Assembly (NCBI GenBank): GCA_003024985.2
Contig: PXIH01S0035103.1
Direction: 5' to 3' (one strand)
DNA length: 14,289 nucleotides
Source of the DNA: Euperipatoides rowelli
Taxonomy: Eukaryota; Onychophora; Udeonychophora; Euonychophora; Peripatopsidae
Made by a program: the position numbers and the translations under genes. The notes under the pieces were generated by a model. That model saw only the letters and a program-made list of their open reading frames with translations, was not told the origin of the DNA and ran no database searches. Shown one piece after another: positions 10,301 to 14,289 of this stretch (position 1 is its first letter; each line of letters begins with the position of its first letter).

Positions 10301-11267
10301 AAAATTTAGAAGAAAAAAAATTCTAGCTAAGAATTTTTTTTTTTTTTTGTGTAAATAATTTAGTCTGGTATTCCTGACCCACCTAATCTAAAAGCAACAT
10401 TAGTACAGCAAAAAGCCCAGGAACGCCGTTTCTTAGAACAGTTGATGGATGCTAGTAAGCTAGAAAATTATGAAGTTCCTGTTTCTGTCAATGCTAAACT
10501 TCGCAAATATCAACAAGATGGAGTAGACTGGCTAGCCTTCCTAAACAAATATAAATTGCATGGCATTCTTTGTGATGATATGGGTTTGGGGAAGACACTA
10601 CAATCCATTTGTATTTTAGCAGGAGATCATTACTATAGAGATCGGGAGTATAAAGTAAGTGTAGGATTTTTATAAAATACTAAATAGAAAAGATTTCTTT
10701 AATAATTGTCATAAAAATGATTGTGGTTATTTTTGTTTATTATTAGCTTACAAAGCATACAGACTGTGTTCCTCTCCCTTCTATTGTAATTTGCCCACCT
10801 ACTTTGACTGGGCATTGGGTTTATGAAGTTCAAAAATTTGTTAAATATCTTCATCCTTTGCACTACACTGGCCCACCATCCGAACGAACTCGGTAATAAT
10901 AGCTATGAAATTTATATTGATTTGTTCTGTATATTAACTAATAATTACTCATGAGTACAATTTTTTTTTTCATAACAGATTGCAGAGTAAGGTAAAGAAA
11001 CACAATCTTGTAATAGCCTCCTATGATATTGTCCGGAATGATATAGACTTCTTTAGGTAATTTTATTTTTCATTTTAAGTATAGGTTTAAATTTGTAAGC
11101 GTCGAACATTTATTAGTTGACTGAAGGCATAAATTATGTTTAATCATGAAAAATAAGTTTATATCTTATTTGATCAATTTTTACTTGAACATGTTTGTTT
11201 CAGTGCCATTAGATGGAACTATTGCATTCTTGATGAAGGACATATTATTAAAAATGGGAAGACAAAA
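1160..11267 (+). CDS. TATA-binding protein-associated factor 172 (MOT1/BTAF1), partial, 8 exons
   Basis: The join of 1160-1313, 2305-2411, 4583-4778, 4859-5007, 10364-10654, 10747-10892, 10979-11056 and 11204-11267 gives 1185 nt, or 395 codons with no stop. It matches BTAF1/Mot1 from about residue 1020 to 1410 of the roughly 1850-residue human protein, aligned from memory. Fragment residues 1-202 are HEAT repeats that grip TBP. Residues 203-395 are Snf2 ATPase lobe 1: LRKYQQDG (Q-like motif), MGLGKT Walker A with K279, CPPTLTGHW (motif Ia), SYDIVRND, and D384-E-G-H387 (motif II). Mot1 is a nuclear monomeric ATPase that removes TBP from TATA DNA and so represses or redistributes transcription. 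All key residues visible are intact, so this looks like a working gene. Motif III onward (SGTPIQN, lobe 2) lies beyond the window. Other Snf2 subfamilies are unlikely, because the HEAT exons plus DEGH and the [18 protein letters not shown] core are Mot1-specific. Confidence 0.96.
1314..2304 (+). other. Intron, 991 nt, phase 1
   Basis: The intron runs from GTATGA to a T-run and TTGCAG at 2299-2304. It is AT-rich, with no open frame that continues the gene. It holds one short tandem duplication (1858-1982) and otherwise nothing I can name. A moderately more complex patch at about 1675-1800 may be old repeat DNA. Confidence 0.85.
1858..1982. repeat. Imperfect tandem duplication, about 74-bp unit
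   Basis: CATGCAGAGCAGCTATGGGC at 1858 recurs at 1932 with one mismatch, and both are followed by TAGTTATAAATTTATT. A second shared block, AATGTTC(T/A)AGGGCT, occurs at 1913 and 1970. The second copy therefore lacks about 17 bp present in the first. High identity suggests a fairly recent local duplication inside the intron. Confidence 0.85.
2305..2411 (+). CDS. BTAF1 exon B (HEAT region)
   Basis: This is 107 nt. It opens with two bases completing the split codon (Asp52) after TTGCAG and ends CCTCAG|GTAGGT in phase 0. It encodes residues 53-87, including [19 protein letters not shown] and then SLLPQ. This matches human BTAF1 ELVNSLQVFEIAAASMDSELHPLLVEQLPHL. It is an alpha-helical HEAT unit. 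An open frame runs into it from ATG at 2217, but that ATG is intronic and upstream of a clear acceptor, so it is not a start. Confidence 0.9.
2412..4582 (+). other. Intron, 2171 nt, phase 0
   Basis: The donor is GTAGGT and the acceptor is ATTTTAG at 4576-4582. It is very AT-rich. It contains one copy of a dispersed repeat (2670-2705, extending perhaps to 2830) that recurs at 12279. It also contains a short hairpin, CACTTTTT/AAAAAGTG, at 3994-4016. Minus-strand open stretches at 3327-3617 and 3736-3948 are rich in F, I, K and Y, as expected of AT-rich chance frames. I see no gene. Confidence 0.85.
2670..2705 (+). repeat. Dispersed repeat, copy 1
   Basis: These 36 bp match 12279-12314 at 29 of 36 positions in the same orientation (shared core GTGATCA-ATCTAT-GC-GACATG). 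Weaker similarity continues on both sides to roughly 2640-2830. Two copies 9.6 kb apart in different introns suggest an old interspersed element whose family I do not recognise. Confidence 0.65.
4583..4778 (+). CDS. BTAF1 exon C (HEAT region)
   Basis: This is 196 nt, following ATTTTAG in phase 0 and ending at the first base of the codon for Asn153, GCTA|GTATCC. It encodes residues 88-152. [20 protein letters not shown] matches human QYPCTAVRHMAARCVGVLSK, and GAIEALA is identical to human. It is one of the best conserved HEAT repeats of Mot1. The donor is weak (GTATCC). The frame stays open 21 nt further and then meets a stop at 4814-4816, so failure to splice the next intron truncates the protein. 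Confidence 0.94.
4779..4858 (+). other. Very short intron, 80 nt, phase 1
   Basis: Splicing GTATCC...TTGTAG joins A|AT to give [16 protein letters not shown]. This aligns without gaps to human EALA-C-VMEQLDVGIVP, which fixes both borders. TTCTTAAC at about 4842 is a plausible branch site. Retention introduces an in-frame stop (TAA 4814-4816). Confidence 0.9.
4859..5007 (+). CDS. BTAF1 exon D (last HEAT repeat before ATPase)
   Basis: This is 149 nt, with two bases finishing Asn153 and then 49 codons ending PLE|GTAAGA in phase 0. [20 protein letters not shown] and then [16 protein letters not shown] closely match human [38 protein letters not shown]. In Mot1 this HEAT unit lies next to the Snf2 module and its linker. 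Conservation is near vertebrate level here, well above exon A. Confidence 0.95.
5630..5853 (-). pseudogene. hAT transposase N-terminal fragment (BED zinc finger), broken
   Basis: Reading leftward from the ATG at 5853-5851, the frame encodes [17 protein letters not shown] and then a TAG stop (5799-5797) where the family has EW. It continues [15 protein letters not shown]. After a frameshift in an A-run (about 5720-5730) it gives [19 protein letters not shown]. This order (basic N-terminus, FN-EW, F-F---DG-P-CLIC, NLERHF--KH, YP) is the BED-type zinc finger of hAT transposases. Both CxxC cysteines are Tyr (SYLIYTDKF) while the His pair remains. One stop, one frameshift and two lost zinc ligands mean it is dead. 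The rest of the transposase is missing, with the left end of the element lying 63 bp further on. Confidence 0.75.
5917..5933. repeat. Left subterminal palindrome of the piggyBac-like element
   Basis: GTCGTAATTTTTACGAC has 7-bp arms, matching the palindrome near the other end of the element (6832-6850). It lies about 45 bp inside the left border. It may be a transposase binding site. Confidence 0.7.
5998..6430. repeat. Three-copy tandem repeat, about 180-bp unit
   Basis: TGTTCTATTTATTGTCA starts copies at 5998, 6176 and 6362, so the periods are 178 and 186 bp. Each is followed by (A/G)GAATTT and a block ending AAATTCT(A/G)ACAAA. Copies 1 and 2 also share GATAATACATTGTT, AAAATCTATAACAGATAG and an A-run upstream of the next unit. 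The third copy is partial. It lies entirely inside the piggyBac-like element, as internal minisatellites often do in non-autonomous elements. Confidence 0.88.
6832..6850. repeat. Right subterminal palindrome of the piggyBac-like element
   Basis: TGTCGTAAATTTTACGACA is a perfect palindrome with 9-bp arms around one base, 16 bp inside the right border. A related half site, GTGTCGTAAAATTTA, occurs near 6655. Repetition of the motif near both ends fits a transposase-recognised sequence. Confidence 0.75.
6901..7160 (-). other. CpG-richer patch, possible leader region of the hAT element
   Basis: About nine CpG dinucleotides occur here, against few in neighbouring AT-rich DNA. In the hAT orientation (minus strand) this segment lies upstream of the transposase start at 5853, interrupted only by the piggyBac-like insertion. 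It may therefore be the old promoter or 5' untranslated region. No TATA box or start site can be assigned. Confidence 0.25.
8013..8685. mobile_element. Palindromic MITE with about 90-bp terminal inverted repeats, TTA-flanked
   Basis: The left arm from 8016 (AAGGTCAAAAGTAACAGATT) and the minus strand from 8682 (AAGGTCAAATGTAACAGATT) align for about 90 bp. Shared later blocks are TTTTCAAAGAT and TTCCAC(C/T)(A/G)GAAAAA. TTA at 8013-8015 and 8683-8685 looks like a 3-bp target duplication, the PIF/Harbinger habit, although a TA (Tc1/mariner) reading is possible. The body is 667 bp with no coding frame. It sits inside the hAT element 90 bp from its right end, so it inserted after the hAT. Confidence 0.8.
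8714..8759. repeat. hAT subterminal GAGCCRC motif cluster
   Basis: GAGCCAC (8714), GAGCCGC (8735), inverted GTGGCTC (8744) and GAGCCGC (8753) occur within 46 bp of GC-rich DNA just inside the right hAT end. GGCTCCGGAGCC is a perfect palindrome. Clustered short subterminal repeats are what hAT BED fingers bind. The left end lacks them, so the ends are asymmetric. Confidence 0.65.
9190..9960. repeat. Degenerate tandem array, units about 150-250 bp
   Basis: A shared block AAACAGATCTTAACAGTAAAGATTTTT begins at about 9192 and recurs at 9340, 9497 and 9749, in decaying form. The first two units also share a G-rich stretch (GAAGGGGGTAGAGAAA / GAGGGGAGGAAATGGG) and TATTTAA(A)GCC. The last two share GGTACA(T/A)GTAAACAAAG at 9639 and 9860. 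Unit lengths drift (148, 157, about 250), as expected from an old local amplification with indels. No coding capacity is seen. Confidence 0.65.
10364..10654 (+). CDS. BTAF1 exon E (linker, Snf2 motif I)
   Basis: This is 291 nt, 97 codons, phase 0 at both ends (TTTAG|TCTGGT ... TATAAA|GTAAGT). It opens SGIPDPPN, as human AGIPDPPN, and runs through a charged linker [10 protein letters not shown]. The ATPase core then starts with [20 protein letters not shown], differing from human at one residue (D for N). Next comes [20 protein letters not shown], identical to human. The Walker A lysine (fragment K279, codon 10592-10594) is present. ATG at 10442 is an internal methionine, not a start. The exon end [10 protein letters not shown] is variable, as in other species. 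Confidence 0.97.
10655..10746 (+). other. Intron, 92 nt, phase 0
   Basis: The intron runs from consensus donor GTAAGT to ATTATTAG. It joins REYK to [12 protein letters not shown], parallel to human QEYARSKLAECMPLPS. The coding frame stays open 21 nt past the donor before a stop (TAA at 10673-10675). Confidence 0.93.
10747..10892 (+). CDS. BTAF1 exon F (Snf2 motif Ia)
   Basis: This is 146 nt, starting in phase 0 and ending with two bases of the codon for Arg348 (ACTCG|GTAATA). It encodes [20 protein letters not shown], the motif Ia strand and loop (human [20 protein letters not shown]). [13 protein letters not shown] follows, matching human [13 protein letters not shown]. The variable middle, VQKFVKYL, is one residue shorter than the human GKFCSREYL stretch, a small indel typical of this loop. 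Confidence 0.96.
10893..10978 (+). other. Intron, 86 nt, phase 2
   Basis: The donor is GTAATA and the acceptor is a T-run followed by CATAACAG. Splicing restores CG|A (Arg) and continues [16 protein letters not shown] without a gap against human LQHQVKRHNLIVASYD. Confidence 0.93.
10979..11056 (+). CDS. BTAF1 exon G (Snf2 lobe 1)
   Basis: This is 78 nt: one base completing Arg348, 25 codons, then two bases of Ser374. It encodes [20 protein letters not shown] (human [20 protein letters not shown]), the strand and helix between motifs Ia and II that is highly conserved in Mot1 proteins. The donor is AG|GTAATT. Confidence 0.95.
11057..11203 (+). other. Intron, 147 nt, phase 2
   Basis: The intron runs from GTAATT to TTTGTTTCAG. 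Joining AG|T gives Ser374. Human has RNIKFNYC where this gene reads SAIRWNYC, so the junction falls at the variable residue. Confidence 0.92.
11204..11267 (+). CDS. BTAF1 exon H (Snf2 motif II, DEGH box)
   Basis: This is 64 nt: one base completing Ser374, then 21 codons ending in phase 0 (ACAAAA|GTAAGT). It encodes [19 protein letters not shown]; human has [19 protein letters not shown]. The Asp-Glu pair (fragment D384, E385) coordinates Mg-ATP hydrolysis. DEGH rather than DEAH is the Mot1 form. The next exon should start near LSKAV..L and carry SGTPIQN. I could not find it before the window ends. Confidence 0.96.
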
Positions 11268-12057
11268 GTAAGTACCATATATAATTTTTTATTCTTTTAT
11301 TGACAGGAACAGTTAGATGCATTTACAGTATTAACAGAAAATGGTACAAATTTCACGAAAAATACTAAAACTTGTTAGTAAACACATTTGAACATTATTT
11401 AAACAATTAGATTACTATTTTGGTACTACAGTATATTGGAGTCCTTAAAAGGGCTATAATAATGGGGATAAAAAAGTTAGGACAAAATATTGAGCTTATC
11501 TAATACTTGCCTTGTTTTTATCATCCAGGACATTTATTGATAGCCTAAGGGTAAGCAGTAAATTAGCTTCCAACTATTTTAAAATTACAACTGGACTAAA
11601 TTTCTCCCTGCAGATGCTTTAGTTAATTCTGCTTTGTGTATTAAATAATTTGAAATATTCCTCAATCTTAAAAATTGCAATATATCCTTTATAAAATCTA
11701 TACATTTTGATCGGTGCAAAAACTGATGGATTTGTATAATGGTTTTCAAGATCAAGTATTTTTGTAGAACAATTGTGTGACTCCAAGGTTCTAAAATAAA
11801 GAACTAGAAAATAATAGGATGAATTACAAATTCTAGAGAATGGTACAGGATAGTGGTGGGGCATTAATTAAAAAAAAAAAGTTGATTGACTTTTTTTTTA
11901 ACAAAACTTAAGACTTTGTTTGATGTCCCCTCCTCCTTCCTAACCAAAAAATAATTAGGTGATATAATTTTTTGTTGACAAGAAATATTATGTTGCCATT
12001 AATGTCAGCATTAAATTAAATATTTATAAGTAGCCTATTTTTAAAATAGAGGAGTAA

Positions 12058-12142
12058 AAATTAATAATCGATTAGTTTCATAATCATGTTTATTTACTTT
12101 TAGATTAATCGATTAGTAATTTCTACTAATTGCCCAGCTCTA
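12058..12142 (-). mobile_element. Possible terminal fragment of a hAT-like or related transposon
   Basis: Read on the minus strand from 12142, TAGAGCTGGGCAATTAGTAG and then TAATCGATTAATC resemble the GGGCTGGGC-ATTAATCGATTA terminal style seen in animal DNA transposons. TAATCGATTAGT occurs twice within 45 bp. No matching second end or target duplication could be confirmed. A weak candidate at 11851 (TAGTGGTGGGGCATTAATTA) has non-matching flanks. It is probably a solitary or decayed end. Confidence 0.35.
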
Positions 12143-12278
12143 GCCACCAATCTAGCTTTTATTAATAGTCTGATATTTAAAGTATAACAAGTTCATATTT
12201 TATCATGTAAAGGTATTAACTATTAAGAATTTACTCCAACGATGTGGAAAACATAGTACTTTTTAATAATTCTGATAT

Positions 12279-12314
12279 GCGCATCAGGGAGTGATCAAAT
12301 CTATAGCTGACATG
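12279..12314 (+). repeat. Dispersed repeat, copy 2
   Basis: This is 29 of 36 identical to 2670-2705, in the same orientation. It is flanked by weaker similarity (T-rich run, then CTTTGACTCATCACCAT against CTTGTAATTTTACCATCA). The family is unidentified. Confidence 0.65.
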
Positions 12315-13332
12315 TTGTTTTTTTCTTTGACTCATCACCATTGGCAGTATATTTGCATTAAACATGAGATTTTAAAGTAAAGCATATTAAATCTCAATAC
12401 CTTTCTTTCTAAGGTTGTGCATTTCCTCCTATTTAAAATTTATTTATCACAAAGAGAATTAAGAACATGATGTCAAACCATTAGCAGATTGACTAATAAG
12501 GAAGCCACAAAAATTACTGTGCTTTATGGGGGTATATGGTTATGTTATAGTCATTAATGCTTCAAAAATTACGTTTTCAGTTTTTTTTTTATTTTTAAAT
12601 TCTTTTGACTTTTCTAAAAAAAATAGTGCCAAAATTATGGCCTAAATAATTCTAAAAAGATGTAAAATGGTTGATTTTGTTAACCCTCCTCTTAATTCTG
12701 AAGAAAAAAAAGAAAAACCTGAGTAAAAACAGCTCTAAACTGTGTGATTTCATTACGGTAGAAAGACCACATTTTTTTATATGTAAGCTGCCATTTATAT
12801 CTTTTTTTAAGCAATAATTCTCCATCTATCGGTAAAGATAATAATTTATTTCTTGACATTTAAAAAAGTGTGGTTTATGTCATACAATTAAAGTGATGTT
12901 GCTGTAAGGGTAATGTTTACATTTACAGGGTATTTAAATCCAACGTCATAATGATGTTTCTGAATATACAATTTGAGTGCTAATTTGGTAACAAGAAATC
13001 GCATGATTTTTCTCTACGTTAACCTGTAAACAAAATGGCCGATACCGACGCTTACAATTTGTGCTTCTAAAAACACAAAGAATTATTTAAAAAAAAATTA
13101 TACTCTTCATAAATTTGGATTAATAAAAAATAAAAAAAAACGTATAATTAATAAATGTTTACTAATGGGAAGTGTTCTAGAGATCCCAGTACTGCTATTT
13201 GACTCAGCAATGGTTACAAGTGTCTGTAAAATTTAAATACATGTTTGAATTGAAATATCTCAAATTTGAATTTTAACAAATTTTGAAAGTTACTCTTTTG
13301 ATATTTTTGCCTGTGAAAGAGAGATTGATCTG

Positions 13333-13722
13333 AAACTTTGGATACATATAAAGTATTTATCAAATAATGTAATAAGTAAGTTTGAAGCATTTAAATACAT
13401 TTAAAGATTAATTATGATGTAAACAGTAAATTCTGAAAAATTATAAAAGTTTACTTATTTCTTGTTGATGCTAAAAATGAATTTAAAAATCAAAATTTTA
13501 AAAAATAAGTATATCATTGCATACTATAGACATTTAAGAGTAGATAAAACGTTGTTACAAGTTTTTACGATCTGTAATTTTTCCATACAAAGTGGAGAAA
13601 AATGATTATACTAAGAACAAATATGGTGGCCGTTTCCATGGCAATGGTAACTAGTAGCCCCCTTTAAAATTTTATAGACAATTACATTTTAGCAACATAT
13701 ATACTGTATGTGCCCAAAGTTT
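13333..13722. repeat. Inverted pair AAACTTTGG--ACATA
   Basis: AAACTTTGGATACATA (13333-13348) and the minus strand of 13722-13707 (AAACTTTGGGCACATA) match at 14 of 16. The roughly 390-bp interval includes GTGGCCGTTTCCATGG. It could be a decayed short element with inverted ends, but no target duplication is evident. Confidence 0.3.
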
Positions 13723-14289
13723 GGTTAAATTTGAATAATAATTTAAAAAAATTAGTCTGCTATAGCTGGTAAAGATCAACATGAATTTTATAACTTCACT
13801 GCTCAGTGTATGTAAGTCTATTATTTATGAATTCTTTCAGACTTTGTGATATTGGGAATATTGATTTTTTTACTCCAGTTTTTATTCTCAAACAGTGGTG
13901 ATTTCTCATAAGGTTTGCAAGTTCACGTGCACCACCAGTGATTTCAATAAAGTACCCGGTATATAATTTTTTAAATTTTACAGTATATAAAAAATAAAGA
14001 TTAAAAACATTTTCCAATGGTAAAAAAAAATGAAAACATTTTCCCTTGTTTTTTTTTTTTTAAAAAAAAACCTAGGTGAGAGAAATAGGATTTGTTTATT
14101 GTCAGTATTTTGCTTTTTTCTTTAAACCTTATGTAATATGCCTTTTGTCCCTTTCCATGTTACAAATAACATATTACAAACTTACTCCCTCACCTTTGAC
14201 TCGGTATCAAATATATCATACCATGTATGAATCAAGCCTAATGTATACACTCATAATAAAACCTTTACAGTATATTCAAAACATTGAAG

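Larger units (their letters stand above)
5008..10363 (+). other. Large intron, 5356 nt, phase 0, filled with mobile DNA
   Basis: The donor is GTAAGA after exon D. The acceptor is AATTTAG at 10357-10363 after a long T tract (about 10334-10348). About 3.7 kb of the intron (5169-8871) is nested transposon DNA. Positions 9190-9960 are a decayed tandem array. Positions 9960-10360 are plain AT-rich sequence with no recognisable feature. The intron separates the HEAT half from the ATPase half of the gene. All insertions lie away from the splice sites. Confidence 0.9.
11268..14289 (+). other. Intron (5' part), at least 3022 nt, phase 0
   Basis: The donor is GTAAGT after exon H. No exon coding for motif III was found, so the intron runs past the window. 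It contains a possible transposon end (about 12058-12142), the second copy of a dispersed repeat (12279-12314), and a CpG-bearing block at about 12890-13670 that looks like old repeat DNA. It also has an inverted pair at 13333/13722. Minus-strand open frames at 11619-11864 and 13796-14017 have no recognisable domains and look like chance. Confidence 0.85.

Noticed and set aside
11619-11864. Minus-strand 81-codon frame
   Set aside because: No domain, low-complexity intron location and no promoter or splice context; a chance frame.
11851-12142. Short MITE of about 290 bp between TAGTGGTGGGGCA and TAGAGCTGGGCAA ends
   Set aside because: The two ends are only loosely alike, and the 8-bp flanks (GTACAGGA and GCCACCAA) do not match.
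13796-14017. Minus-strand 73-codon frame
   Set aside because: The residues show no recognisable family and the region is repeat-like intron DNA.

Overview
The window is a strongly AT-rich piece of an animal nuclear genome. It carries an internal part of one spliced gene on the + strand: the MOT1/BTAF1 (TAF172) orthologue, a Snf2-family ATPase that strips TATA-binding protein from DNA. Eight consecutive exons (1160-1313, 2305-2411, 4583-4778, 4859-5007, 10364-10654, 10747-10892, 10979-11056, 11204-11267) have GT/AG borders and matching phases. They join into 395 uninterrupted codons covering the last HEAT repeats and Snf2 lobe 1 up to just past the DEGH box. Earlier and later exons lie outside the window.

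The organism looks like an invertebrate metazoan, possibly an arthropod. The reasons are protein divergence from vertebrate BTAF1, a mix of 80-150 nt introns with multi-kilobase AT-rich introns, and hAT and piggyBac-type elements. This assignment is only a lean; no species can be named from the sequence alone.

The layout is: 1-1159, intron upstream of the first visible exon; 1160-5007, four HEAT-region exons split by introns of 991, 2171 and 80 nt; 5008-10363, a 5.4 kb intron dominated by nested mobile elements; 10364-11267, four ATPase exons split by introns of only 92, 86 and 147 nt; 11268-14289, the start of another large intron.

The 5.4 kb intron is a nest of insertions. A 3.2 kb hAT element (5567-8775) has 15/16 matching ends and a 7/8 matching target duplication. 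It keeps a broken minus-strand fragment of its own BED-finger transposase. It has itself received a piggyBac-like element (5874-6866) and a palindromic MITE with about 90-bp arms (8016-8682). Weak pogo/Tigger-like ends around it suggest an older outer host element. Downstream of the nest lies a decayed array of 150-250 bp tandem repeats (about 9190-9960).

A genome-style signal runs through all the non-coding DNA: the 7-mer TACAGTA/TACTGTA occurs about two dozen times by hand count, several times the composition expectation. No RNA gene, CRISPR array or second host gene was recognised. Open frames outside the exons look like chance.
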